Assembly (NCBI RefSeq): GCF_023100685.1
Contig: NZ_CP090064.1
Span: 3,162,001-3,226,000 of the forward strand
Length of the DNA: 64,000 nt
Origin: Proteus vulgaris
GTDB lineage: Bacteria > Pseudomonadota > Gammaproteobacteria > Enterobacterales > Enterobacteriaceae
Direction of reading: 5' to 3'
This document shows, in pieces, positions 8,813 through 17,094 of the stretch (positions are counted from its first letter, which is position 1; every line of letters starts with the position of its first letter). Both the position numbers and the translations under genes were made by a program. The notes below the pieces were generated by a model. The model was not told the origin of the DNA. It was given only the letters and a program-made list of their open reading frames with translations, and did not search any database.

Positions 8813-8923
8813 ATGAAAAAATATTCTTTAATCGGGCTAGTGATCGTGACAATGATATTACCAAGTCATGTATTATTAGAGCGTAAATATCTTATTTACT
8901 CATACCAAACAATGGATATTTAA
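8813..8923 (+). CDS. Hok/Gef-like small membrane toxin, cassette 5
   Basis: A 36-residue toxin frame with the consensus sequence (LPSHVLLERKYLIYSYQ). The ATG overlaps the stop of a mok-like frame at 8816. The sense promoter box reads TCGTCT rather than TTGTCT, so expression could differ. Hairpins follow at 8962-8983 and 9033-9062. Confidence 0.7.
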   Translation: MKKYSLIGLVIVTMILPSHVLLERKYLIYSYQTMDI

Positions 8924-9071
8924 TTATTCAGGTTAATATAGCTTTCACTTTATATTAATTTTGTGGGGGAGCATTCCCCCACAGTTTCTTTTTTCAATTA
9001 TTGTGTGTTTATCTCAGCACCCAAATTTATAATAAGAGGTAACAGATCAGCGTTACCTCTTATTATATTAA

Positions 9072-9104
9072 AAATAAAAAAGCCGACCTTATTTTTTGGT
9101 CGGC
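9072..9104 (-). terminator. Terminator of the minus-strand GalNAc/uronate operon
   Basis: GCCGACC (9082-9088) pairs with GGTCGGC (9098-9104). Read on the minus strand it is followed by a T-rich run, which fits an intrinsic terminator about 85 bases after the last gene. Confidence 0.85.
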
Positions 9105-9187
9105 ATCCTAGATAGGAAAATATTGCGCGGAAGGCATGTGAAGCGCAAGAAAAACAACAAAGCGTCAATATCAAAGCGCTAGCAATT

Positions 9188-10249
9188 TTACAAAAGATTT
9201 AAAACTTCACTTCCTGCCAATAAATAAGCACCAGCACCATAATCCATATTATGTTCAAACTTCACTTCACGAGGGTTAAATGCCGGAAGTTGAACCCAAC
9301 CTATCATGCCATTGTCATGAATACAGGTTTGTAATGCTGACCATGCTCTATTTAATGCAGGAAAATACACATCTTTCTCTAATACTCCCTGATTAATTCC
9401 CCATGCTAATCCGTAACAAAATAGCGCTGTTGCTGAACTTTCTGGTGCAGGAAAATTATCAGGATCGAGTAAACTTGTTCGCCAAAAACCATCTTCATGT
9501 TGATAATCTAGGATGGATGTCGCTAATTCTTTAAACAGTGCAATATAACGCTCACGATCATGATAATCATCAGGCATATATTTTAAAATACGCGGTATCG
9601 AAGCTAAGACCCAACCGATACCACGGCTCCAAAATACTTTTTCACCATTAGCTTCGCGTAATTCATTACCTTGACCATCAGGAATATAGCGATGATCACG
9701 GAAGATAAGCCCTGTTTCAGGATCACGTAAATGGTCAATCGCATCCCAATAAGCTGTGTGCATATAATCTAAATAACGTCGCTCATTGGTAATTTCAGCT
9801 AATGCAGCAAAGCCTGGAGGCGCCATAAAGAGTGCATCACACCACCACCAATCCTCACGACCGCGTTTTGGCTCATTAAGCATAATATCAAACGCTTTGA
9901 TTGTTGGTTCAACCACTTCAGATTGTTCAAAAAGCGGGCTAATAGCCAGATAAGCTTGTGCACAAACATGATCATCTGCAAAACGTGCGTTGGGGCCTGT
10001 TCTAAACCCAGTATGTAAAGTGTAATTCAACACACCATTGAGATACTCTTCATCTTGTGTTGCCTGCCATGCTGCACTTACACAACTCCATAAAACACCA
10101 CGTTCCCAGTCGGTATCTTTAATAAAACGGGTTTTACCACTACGGCGACGAACACTGCGAACTTGATTAGCCGATTGATAACGATACACTCGCTTCATGT
10201 TTTTTAATACAAGCTCTCTTTGCAAAGTATCTGTATTAGCGTGTTCCAT
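9188..10249 (-). CDS. Unsaturated uronyl hydrolase, glycoside hydrolase family 105 type
   Basis: Probably hydrolyses the unsaturated uronate from lyase-made chondroitin disaccharides in the cytoplasm, giving free GalNAc derivative and a 4-deoxy-5-keto uronate for KduI. The 353-residue protein has the all-helical barrel features of families 88 and 105: FADDHVCAQAYL near residue 90 and DWWWCDALFMAPP near 133-145, in which Asp138 is the expected catalytic acid. The frame can be extended 11 codons upstream, but GGAGAAA before this ATG and the kduD stop 17 bases upstream support this start. It is the last gene of the minus operon. Family 105 members mostly act on pectin-derived units, so chondroitin as substrate is inferred from context. 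Confidence 0.85.
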   Translation of the reverse strand: MEHANTDTLQRELVLKNMKRVYRYQSANQVRSVRRRSGKTRFIKDTDWERGVLWSCVSAAWQATQDEEYLNGVLNYTLHTGFRTGPNARFADDHVCAQAYLAISPLFEQSEVVEPTIKAFDIMLNEPKRGREDWWWCDALFMAPPGFAALAEITNERRYLDYMHTAYWDAIDHLRDPETGLIFRDHRYIPDGQGNELREANGEKVFWSRGIGWVLASIPRILKYMPDDYHDRERYIALFKELATSILDYQHEDGFWRTSLLDPDNFPAPESSATALFCYGLAWGINQGVLEKDVYFPALNRAWSALQTCIHDNGMIGWVQLPAFNPREVKFEHNMDYGAGAYLLAGSEVLNLL

Positions 10250-10266
10250 CCTATTTCTCCATGAAA

Positions 10267-11022
10267 TTAACGAGCTAACCAACCACCATCAACCGCAATG
10301 GTGTATCCATTAACATAATCACTGGCTTTAGACGCTAAGAAAATAGCAGGACCTGCAACATCTTCGGGAACACCCCAGCGCCCTAACGGAATTCTCTCTA
10401 AAATAGCCGCATTACGTGCATCATCAGCACGTAGGGCTGCAGTGTTATCTGTTGCCATATAACCAGGAGCAATTGCATTGACATTAATATTGTATTGAGA
10501 TAATTCCGTTGCCAATGCACGGGTTAATCCCATGACTGCAGATTTACTTGCTGTGTAGGAAGGTACTCGAATACCTCCTTGATAAGAGAGCATAGAAGCA
10601 ATATTAATTATCTTTCCACCGTCACCTTGTTTTACAAATTGGCGAGCTACTTTTTGAGATAAAAAAAACAATGTTTTCTGATTAATATCAATCACATCAT
10701 CCCAATCTTTTTCACTAAATTCTAAAAGGTCTTCTCGACGAATAATCCCTGCATTATTCACCAAAATATCAATACGTCCCATAACAGAAACAGCTTCATC
10801 CACCAGCGCTTGTAACCCATCTTGTTTCATTAAATTTTGTGTAATGTAATGAAAACGACGACCTAATGCTTCCACTTGCTGACGAGTTTCAGGCGCATCT
10901 TGAATGCCCACCCCCACAATATCTGCGCCCGCTTTGGCTAAACCAATAGCCATACCTTGGCCTAAACCTGTATTACAACCAGTGACAATAGCAATCTTGC
11001 CATTTAAATCGAATAAATTCAT
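10267..11022 (-). CDS. kduD: 2-dehydro-3-deoxy-D-gluconate 5-dehydrogenase (short-chain dehydrogenase)
   Basis: Reduces the 2,5-diketo-3-deoxygluconate made by KduI to 2-keto-3-deoxygluconate (KDG) using NAD(P)H. The 251-residue protein matches KduD in length and motifs: the nucleotide site TGCNTGLGQGM (about 15-25), NNAG near 87, catalytic Ser in NIASM and the YTASK catalytic pair. It ends GGWLAR as KduD does. GAGAGG lies upstream of ATG. It follows kduI in the operon after a perfect 9-base hairpin (11037-11060). Confidence 0.93.
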   Translation of the reverse strand: MNLFDLNGKIAIVTGCNTGLGQGMAIGLAKAGADIVGVGIQDAPETRQQVEALGRRFHYITQNLMKQDGLQALVDEAVSVMGRIDILVNNAGIIRREDLLEFSEKDWDDVIDINQKTLFFLSQKVARQFVKQGDGGKIINIASMLSYQGGIRVPSYTASKSAVMGLTRALATELSQYNINVNAIAPGYMATDNTAALRADDARNAAILERIPLGRWGVPEDVAGPAIFLASKASDYVNGYTIAVDGGWLAR

Positions 11023-11036
11023 AGCAGTAACCTCTC

Positions 11037-11060
11037 AGGTGTGGCTTTATTGCCACACCT
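11037..11060. other. Perfect hairpin between kduI and kduD
   Basis: AGGTGTGGC and GCCACACCT pair around six bases. On the plus strand it is followed by TTTTTT like a terminator, but both flanking genes run on the minus strand, where it sits just before the kduD ribosome site. It could stop antisense transcription or stabilise the processed kduD mRNA. Confidence 0.6.
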
Positions 11061-11101
11061 TTTTTATAAGTAGGGTAAGAAGAAAATGTAACTATTTGTG
11101 G

Positions 11102-11932
11102 TTATTTCAGATCTTTCATTGCCACATGATCCATATCGTGGAAGACTTGATTTTCACCAACCATTCCCCAAATAAAGGTATAAGATGCAGAGCCTACACC
11201 TGAGTGAATTGACCAGCTAGGGCTGATGACGGCTTGTTCATTGCGAACAACCAAATGACGAGTTTCCGTTGGTTCTCCCATATAATGGAACACCACGTTA
11301 TCATCTTTCATATCAAAATAGAGATACACTTCCATGCGACGCTCATGAGTATGGCAAGGCATGGTATTCCATAAACTACCTGGTTCAAGAACTGTCATCC
11401 CCATGGATAATTGGCACGTTGGCAGAACTGAAGGGTGTAAGAATTTATAAATAGTACGAACATTACAATTTTCTGCATTACCAATTTTTTCTGGTGATGC
11501 TTGTTGCTGCGTTATTTTGCGTGTTGGATAAGTATGATGAGCTGGCGCACAGTTCATATAAAAACGAGCTGGAGTTTCCATATTATCACTCATAAACTCA
11601 ACACTTTTAGCCCCCATTCCAATATAAATGGCTTCACGAGGACCAATATCAAATACTTCTCCATCAACAACCACTTTACCAGCGCCACCAATATTAATGG
11701 CACCTAACTCACGTCTTTCTAAAAAGAAATCAACGCCTAAGGCTTTACCCGCCATTAATGCTAAAGGCTGTGTTGTAGGAACAATACCGCCAACAATAAT
11801 ACGATCTATATGGCTATAAGTGAGATTCATTTCCCCTTCACAGAATAGGTTCTCTATCAGAAACTCCTTGCGAAGTCCTTCTGTATCAAGCCTTTTAGCA
11901 TGTTCACTATGAATTGGCTGACGAATTTCCAT
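11102..11932 (-). CDS. kduI: 5-dehydro-4-deoxy-D-glucuronate isomerase
   Basis: Isomerises the 5-keto-4-deoxyuronate released from unsaturated uronates to 2,5-diketo-3-deoxygluconate, the step before KduD. The 276-residue cupin protein is close to the E. coli KduI length (278). Diagnostic motifs are HIDRIIVGG near 42, [14 protein letters not shown], and the metal site [13 protein letters not shown], whose two His and Glu bind zinc; the third His lies in WSIHSGVG. It lies in the minus operon, 42 bases after agaA. Confidence 0.95.
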   Translation of the reverse strand: MEIRQPIHSEHAKRLDTEGLRKEFLIENLFCEGEMNLTYSHIDRIIVGGIVPTTQPLALMAGKALGVDFFLERRELGAINIGGAGKVVVDGEVFDIGPREAIYIGMGAKSVEFMSDNMETPARFYMNCAPAHHTYPTRKITQQQASPEKIGNAENCNVRTIYKFLHPSVLPTCQLSMGMTVLEPGSLWNTMPCHTHERRMEVYLYFDMKDDNVVFHYMGEPTETRHLVVRNEQAVISPSWSIHSGVGSASYTFIWGMVGENQVFHDMDHVAMKDLK

Positions 11933-11974
11933 TATAAATACCTCATTTTTACTGATGGGTGCATAACTGAAAAG

Positions 11975-13144
11975 CTATACATTTTCCCCGGATACAGAGT
12001 AAATATGATTTCCTCTGATGAATGTATCGGTGAGATGAAAACACTCATCCACCACAGCAAAGCTGGCTTGTTGCCCTACTTTGATATAACCCAATTTGTC
12101 GCCGATACCGAGATACTCAGCTGGGATCGCAGTCGCCATTTGTACAGCTTCCCACTCAGGTATGTGCGCAAGTTGCACCATATTTCGCAATGCACTATCT
12201 AAGCTACAGGTACTCCCAGCCAAAGAGCCATCTGCTGTTTTGGCCTGGCCTTGAGTAACACTCACTGTTTGAGCACCCAACGTATAATCACCATCAGGCA
12301 ACCCACCTGCACGCATGCAATCTGTAATTAACGCGAGTTGCTGGTAACCTTTCATGCGATACGCTAATTGCATCATCACGGGATGAACGTGAATGCCATC
12401 GGCAATCAATTCTGCTAATACATCGTGATATAACACGGCACCACAACATCCAGGCTCACGGTGATGAAGTCCCGTCATACCGTTATACAAATGCACACCA
12501 CAATCAGCTCCATGTAAAAAAGCATCTGAAGTTTGCTCGTAAGTTGCCGCTGTATGCGCCACACTTGGTTTAATACCTCGATTGACCAACCAATCAATCG
12601 CTTCTATTGAACCTTGTGCTTCTGGCGCAACAGCGACACGCAATAATGTGTCACCTGCACTTTCAAGCAGTGTTTCTAACTCTGATATTGTTGGTGCTTT
12701 TAGATATTTCACTGGGTGAGAGCCTCGATGGCGTTCGGTAAAATAAGGCCCTTCTAAAAAACTCCCAAGCAACAACGCACCGGACATTTGTGGCTTTGAT
12801 AAAAACTCACGTACTTGTGATAATGCGAGGCGAATATCATCTATAGGCGCAGTAACTGTTGTACCAACCCACGCTACAACGCCTGTTTTCACTAAAGCAT
12901 CAGCAATGGTTTGCAACCCTTGTTCAGTCGCATCCATGACATCTGCACCTTCACGACCATGAATATGGATATCCACAAAACCGGGTAATAATGATTTCCC
13001 TTTTAGGCGAATAATGGGGCAATCTGTTGGTGCTTGCGAGGTGATCGATTCAATGACATCGCCCCTAACACAGACATAACAGAGATAACGAATTCCTTCA
13101 GGCGTAAACGTTCTATCTGCCAAAATGGCGTATCGCTGACTCAT
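11975..13144 (-). CDS. agaA: N-acetylgalactosamine-6-phosphate deacetylase
   Basis: Removes the acetyl group from the PTS product GalNAc-6-phosphate, giving galactosamine-6-phosphate. The 389-residue amidohydrolase has the HIHGREGADVMDA metal motif near residue 60, EGPYF, and the later HLYNGMTGLHHREPG and ITDCMRAGGLPDG blocks of the NagA/AgaA family. The start overlaps the IIA stop as ATGA, so translation is probably coupled. Sequence alone does not separate AgaA from NagA; its place in an aga operon decides the call. Confidence 0.88.
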   Translation of the reverse strand: MSQRYAILADRTFTPEGIRYLCYVCVRGDVIESITSQAPTDCPIIRLKGKSLLPGFVDIHIHGREGADVMDATEQGLQTIADALVKTGVVAWVGTTVTAPIDDIRLALSQVREFLSKPQMSGALLLGSFLEGPYFTERHRGSHPVKYLKAPTISELETLLESAGDTLLRVAVAPEAQGSIEAIDWLVNRGIKPSVAHTAATYEQTSDAFLHGADCGVHLYNGMTGLHHREPGCCGAVLYHDVLAELIADGIHVHPVMMQLAYRMKGYQQLALITDCMRAGGLPDGDYTLGAQTVSVTQGQAKTADGSLAGSTCSLDSALRNMVQLAHIPEWEAVQMATAIPAEYLGIGDKLGYIKVGQQASFAVVDECFHLTDTFIRGNHIYSVSGENV

Positions 13145-13575
13145 AAGCCGTCTTCTTCATCAGTATCATTGCTGTCTATTTGAGCCAATTGCTCACGAAT
13201 ATCTTGAATACTGTCTTGACCTATTTCGCGTAACGTTTGCACTAACTCTGACGTTGAACATCCTTCTCGTTCAAAGGCCGCATTAACAATCATCGGTAGA
13301 TTCACACCCGCTAACACTTCAACAGCAGGGTTCTGCATCATAATGGCCATTGCCCTATTACAAGGGGTTCCACCGGGTAAATCTGTTAAGAATAGATATT
13401 GCTGACATGACATTGAGTTAATCGCTTCACGCATTTTTTCTTCAAGTTCATCAGGAGAAATTGACTCAACAAAATCGATAAATGCGATATCTTCTTGCTC
13501 GCCAGCAATCGCTTTTACGGCTGATGCCATACCTGAAGCAAAATTAAGATGTCCTGAAACAATAAGACCTATCAT
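13141..13575 (-). CDS. agaF: PTS GalNAc-type EIIA component (mannose family)
   Basis: Soluble phospho-carrier of the galactosamine-class phosphotransferase. The 144-residue protein starts MIGLIVSGHLNFASGM, in which His9 is the site phosphorylated by HPr. TDLPGGTPCNRA near 80 is a second family mark. It follows the IID gene by about 100 bases and overlaps agaA by four bases. AAGGAG lies before ATG. Confidence 0.9.
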   Translation of the reverse strand: MIGLIVSGHLNFASGMASAVKAIAGEQEDIAFIDFVESISPDELEEKMREAINSMSCQQYLFLTDLPGGTPCNRAMAIMMQNPAVEVLAGVNLPMIVNAAFEREGCSTSELVQTLREIGQDSIQDIREQLAQIDSNDTDEEDGL

Positions 13576-13676
13576 GAGTGTGACTCCTTGCGGGCAACAG
13601 AAGACTCTCCTGCCCGTTTATAGCAAGTTAATAATGTATTTCGATTGACGATAACGACGGTGGTAAAGGCTCTCTG

Positions 13677-14567
13677 TTATAAGAATCCTAATACGTGGCC
13701 GACAACACCAAATGCAAGAGTTGAGAAAATCAATACCGGAGGTTTTCCCCAAAAGCCGGTGCTTTTTACCATTTTGTACATCAGGAAAACTAAGCACAGA
13801 GGCAGTAAATTCGGCATGATTTTGTCAAAGAGCGCGCTTTGCAATTCGACCACCTTTCCTCCCAGCTCTAACGAGGCGGTGGTTTGCACCTTGATAAAGG
13901 TCGCGGAGAGCGCCCCAATGACAAAGATCCCCATAATATTGGCGGCTTTAGCCAGTTTTTCAGTGGCATCACTCATATTGACCATCGCAGCAGTTCCCGC
14001 GCGATAACCCATAAACATCAGCCCGAAATACACTAAAAAGTGCACAATTTGATATAAAAAGAAGAAAACAAAAGGTCCCGCAATCGAGCCTTCCATTGCA
14101 ATAGATGCGCCCAATGCTAATGTAAGTGGCATTAAGGTCATATGATCGATAGCGTCACCAATGCCCCCTGTTGGCCCCATTCCTGCTACTTTCATCACGT
14201 TAACAGTTGATGGTTTTTCTTTGTTTTCTTCCATTGCAACAGCTGTACCTAATAAAAAGGTAAACAGCTTAGGACTGGCATTAAAAAATTGCAGATGGTT
14301 TTTCAGTGATGTTGCATAATCGCGTTTATTATTCCCGTGGATCTTCTTTAGTGCCGGAATAATTGAGAAGGCAAATCCACCGCCTTGCATACGTTCAAAG
14401 TTAAAGTTACCTTCCATAAATAACCCTCGGAACGCACACTTCCAAAGATCACCTTTAGTGATAACTTTTCTGACCGTAGTATCTTGGTACTCATCAATGC
14501 CATCAATCAAAGAACCCGTTTCTGGTTTATCTTGTGTTTTCAATGCAGTGCTGTTATCAGATACCAT
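13677..14567 (-). CDS. agaE: PTS GalNAc-type EIID component (mannose family)
   Basis: Membrane subunit that, with IIC, forms the GalNAc channel of the phosphotransferase. The product has the IID features FRGLFMEGNFNFERMQGGGF near the N-terminus, a GPTGGIGDAIDH loop, and several hydrophobic segments in the C-terminal half ending VLGFL. The frame begins five codons earlier, but GAGGA lies at a proper distance before this inner ATG, giving 296 residues. It overlaps the IIC stop by a few bases. Confidence 0.9.
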   Translation of the reverse strand: MVSDNSTALKTQDKPETGSLIDGIDEYQDTTVRKVITKGDLWKCAFRGLFMEGNFNFERMQGGGFAFSIIPALKKIHGNNKRDYATSLKNHLQFFNASPKLFTFLLGTAVAMEENKEKPSTVNVMKVAGMGPTGGIGDAIDHMTLMPLTLALGASIAMEGSIAGPFVFFFLYQIVHFLVYFGLMFMGYRAGTAAMVNMSDATEKLAKAANIMGIFVIGALSATFIKVQTTASLELGGKVVELQSALFDKIMPNLLPLCLVFLMYKMVKSTGFWGKPPVLIFSTLAFGVVGHVLGFL

Positions 14568-15324
14568 CTTCGAAATCCTCATTTTGCTGACTTGTATTTT
14601 TGTTATTACCGCTAAAGAAGAAGTAGAGTGCAGCGGCTGATGCGCCTAAAATAGCGACCGCCATAATTGGGAGTTTTAAATAGGTTGTCATCACGAAACC
14701 AATGAAGAACACACCAGCAACTTCTTTTGACCACATGATTTTCAACAACATTGCGAAACCAATAGCCGGAACCATCTTCGCGCCAATACCTAGACCTTCA
14801 AGCAACACTTTCGGGGTATTATCATCAATCCACTGGGCCGCATGTTCACCGAAATAGACCGTTACGAAGGCAACTAATGCGTAGAGTAATGAACGTACTA
14901 TAATCGTGATAATCAGTAGCCGTGACACACCACCAGCATCGGCTCTTTCTGCGTATCTATCGGCTTTTCCCATAGTGAACGCAGTCATTGCAAAGAAGCC
15001 AATCACCAACATTTGCATTAACACCGCAATTGGCATACCAATACCCATAGCAACTTCAGGTGATTGATTTGTCATTACTGCAAAAGCAACCGCAGCAATA
15101 GTGCCTAATGTTACATCTGGTGGCTGAGCACCAGCGTTAGGAACAAGTCCTAACCAAGCAAGTTCTAATGTTGCCCCTGCAATCAATCCAACCTGCATAT
15201 CGCCCATAATCAGCCCGACAACAGGCCCTGTAATTAATGGACGATGGATATTTAATGCAACGTCATACTTATCTATACCGCAAAAGAAGGCCCATAAAGC
15301 CACTAAAGAAGCTTCAAAAATCAT
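14557..15324 (-). CDS. agaW: PTS GalNAc-type EIIC component (mannose family)
   Basis: Polytopic membrane subunit that carries the sugar across the inner membrane. The 255-residue protein has the IIC marks RPLITGPVVGLIMGD (about 28-42), GATLELAWLG and VPNAGAQPPD, and many hydrophobic segments. GAGGATTATTT precedes ATG. An 8-base hairpin (15336-15355) separates it from the IIB gene upstream. Confidence 0.92.
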   Translation of the reverse strand: MIFEASLVALWAFFCGIDKYDVALNIHRPLITGPVVGLIMGDMQVGLIAGATLELAWLGLVPNAGAQPPDVTLGTIAAVAFAVMTNQSPEVAMGIGMPIAVLMQMLVIGFFAMTAFTMGKADRYAERADAGGVSRLLIITIIVRSLLYALVAFVTVYFGEHAAQWIDDNTPKVLLEGLGIGAKMVPAIGFAMLLKIMWSKEVAGVFFIGFVMTTYLKLPIMAVAILGASAAALYFFFSGNNKNTSQQNEDFEDGI

Positions 15325-15335
15325 AAATAATCCTC

Positions 15336-15359
15336 AAACCTGCTAATGCAGGTTTTTTT
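15336..15359. other. Hairpin between the IIB and IIC genes
   Basis: AAACCTGC pairs with GCAGGTTT around TAAT, with a T-run on the plus side. As with the hairpin before kduD, it looks like a terminator only in the direction opposite to the operon and lies just before a ribosome site. Confidence 0.55.
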
Positions 15360-15372
15360 ATTCAGAAATTTA

Positions 15373-15867
15373 TCAAGCAGATGCGAGTGTTAATACATCA
15401 ACAGGTGTCTGATCGGGAGTGTTTTGAATTGTGCAAGTTACCCCATTTGCAACAAGGCGTTTAAATGCATCAATATCGGTTTCATCAACGGATACTGTTT
15501 TTGCAATTTGGCGTTTCCCTTCATGAAAATGCATATTGCCAACATTGCAGTGAGTAATGGGCACGCCACCTTCCACTAAACGGGCAACATCTTTCGGGTT
15601 ATTACACAACACAAAAATTTTCTGACGAGGTGATGCTTTGCTAATAACATCAATGGTTTTTTGAATAGAGAAGAAGCGAACAGCATATTCACCACCTGCT
15701 GATGCTTTCATTCCAGCTTGCATGAATGCGGCGTTTGGGCCTTCTGCTGCGTCATCATTAGCCACTAAAATCAGGTTTGCTTCTGTATGTTTTCCCCATG
15801 TAATGCGGATTTGACCATGGAGTAAACGTTCATCAATGCGGGTCCAGACAATATTCGGTGTGTTCAT
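15373..15867 (-). CDS. agaV: PTS GalNAc-type EIIB component (mannose family)
   Basis: Cytoplasmic IIB subunit that takes phosphate from IIA and gives it to the incoming sugar. The 164-residue protein has RIDERLLHGQI with the phosphorylated His17, and VLCNNPKDVARL in the middle. It lies between agaS and the IIC gene. AGAGAG stands before the ATG. Confidence 0.92.
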   Translation of the reverse strand: MNTPNIVWTRIDERLLHGQIRITWGKHTEANLILVANDDAAEGPNAAFMQAGMKASAGGEYAVRFFSIQKTIDVISKASPRQKIFVLCNNPKDVARLVEGGVPITHCNVGNMHFHEGKRQIAKTVSVDETDIDAFKRLVANGVTCTIQNTPDQTPVDVLTLASA

Positions 15868-15891
15868 GATTAGCTCTCTTATTATATTTTA

Positions 15892-17082
15892 TTAATTTAA
15901 AGCAGACTGTGTGTCGTCTTTTTTGTATGAGAACGGATAAATAGTGACGCCTTGTACAACACGATTGATTTCTCCTGTTGGAGACGGGTTATCAGGCGTA
16001 TTCCCTAGTGCAATGGAACTGTGAAATGCGAATGATTGCGCCAACATCAAGTAAGGGAACAATAGCGCCACATCAGAACAGTTCTCTAACGCAGGAATAT
16101 AAACAAAACTCTCAGGCGAAAAAGCTTTATCATTTCGTGCGGTGATCGCGATCACCTTGCCTGATGCATTATCGTGAATAACCTCTCGTAATAAGTCAGT
16201 CTCATATTGACGTGTATAAGGATCATTAGAGAAAAACATCACCACTAAAGTTTCTTTATTTACGATAGACTTAGGCCCATGTCGAAAACCTAATGGAGTA
16301 TCAAAGCTCGCAACCACTTTACCCGCTGTAAGCTCTAACATTTTCAACGCAGCTTCTTGCGCTAAACCTTGCAATCCACCACTTCCTAGATAAATAACCC
16401 GTTTAAACTTACCCGCGTATTTATCCCGAATAATTTGATTCGCTTTATTAAACTGTGCTTTATAGTGACTAAAAAAAGGTGCAATAGAATCACTAAAGAC
16501 GTTATCTCCTAAAAAGATAGTCACTGCAGCCATCATCATGGATGAAAAGCTAGAAGTCATTGCTAAAGAACGGTCATTGGATTCTTCAGGCATCAACAAT
16601 GCCAATGCTCTACTGTTATTTTGGCAATACTGATAAAGCTTGCCATTTGCATTACATGTCAGTACTAAGTGATGACACTGAGATAGACATTCAGTCGCAA
16701 CATCTAACGCCGCCACACTTTCAGGGCTATTCCCTGAACGCGCAAAAGAAATTAATAACGTTGGGATGTCTTCTGCTAAATATTCTTGTGGATCAGCCAC
16801 TAAATCGGTTGTTGCAATAGCATCTACTCGACGTTTTGTATGGCCACTTAAAATAGGGGCTAATGCTTTTCCAGCAAATGCGGACGTACCAGCACCTGTT
16901 AAAATAATTCGTGCATGAGGCGCTGCGAGCGCTTTATCTAAGAAGGCTTCAATATCAGCACGTTTCTCTTTTACTGATTGCCATGTTTTCTTCCAACATT
17001 CTGGTTGTTGCTCAATTTCTTTCGCAGTCCAAAATGCATTCAGTTGCTCTAATTTAGCGGTCTGATAGCTTAAATATTCCAT
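15892..17082 (-). CDS. agaS: Galactosamine-6-phosphate deaminase/isomerase
   Basis: Converts galactosamine-6-phosphate to tagatose-6-phosphate and ammonia. The 396-residue protein has two SIS sugar-isomerase domains: the first with LTGAGTSAFAGKALAP near 60 and ISFARSGNSPESVAAL near 110, the second with YLGSGGLQGLAQEAALKMLEL near 230 and FRHGPKS. A TTG four codons upstream lies directly after the kbaZ stop, but GAGGGAAACC before ATG supports this start. The gap to kbaZ is 12 bases. Confidence 0.92.
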   Translation of the reverse strand: MEYLSYQTAKLEQLNAFWTAKEIEQQPECWKKTWQSVKEKRADIEAFLDKALAAPHARIILTGAGTSAFAGKALAPILSGHTKRRVDAIATTDLVADPQEYLAEDIPTLLISFARSGNSPESVAALDVATECLSQCHHLVLTCNANGKLYQYCQNNSRALALLMPEESNDRSLAMTSSFSSMMMAAVTIFLGDNVFSDSIAPFFSHYKAQFNKANQIIRDKYAGKFKRVIYLGSGGLQGLAQEAALKMLELTAGKVVASFDTPLGFRHGPKSIVNKETLVVMFFSNDPYTRQYETDLLREVIHDNASGKVIAITARNDKAFSPESFVYIPALENCSDVALLFPYLMLAQSFAFHSSIALGNTPDNPSPTGEINRVVQGVTIYPFSYKKDDTQSALN

Positions 17083-17094
17083 GGTTTCCCTCAA

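Larger units (their letters stand above)
6691..9062 (+). repeat. Array of five tandem hok/sok-like cassettes
   Basis: Five direct repeats of about 512 bases fill this otherwise geneless stretch. Toxin starts lie at 6934, 7276, 7788, 8300 and 8813, so spacings are 342, 512, 512 and 513. Each unit holds a promoter-like TTGTCT with TATTCT 16 bases on (altered in units 4 and 5), a leader with GGGTGCTTGGATC, a GCCCC/GAGGC hairpin, a toxin frame with AGAGGAA before ATG, and in units 2-5 two hairpins after the toxin. The order leader, AGCCCCG, GAGGC, toxin resembles the R1 plasmid hok/sok locus. Unit 1 lacks the block with both 3' hairpins. Copies differ mainly in and near the antisense region. Confidence 0.85.

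Noticed and set aside
6755..8816. The 60-69 codon leader frames as independent protein genes
   Set aside because: They lack good ribosome sites, use GTG or distant starts, cross the structured leader and fit the role of mok-like coupling frames. They are described with the cassettes instead.
6691..9062. CRISPR-like array of repeats
   Set aside because: Units are about 512 bases with coding and promoter content, not short repeats with unique spacers, and no cas genes are present.
15892..17094. TTG at 17094 as the agaS start
   Set aside because: It lies directly on the kbaZ stop with no ribosome site, while GAGGG stands at the right distance before the ATG at 17082.
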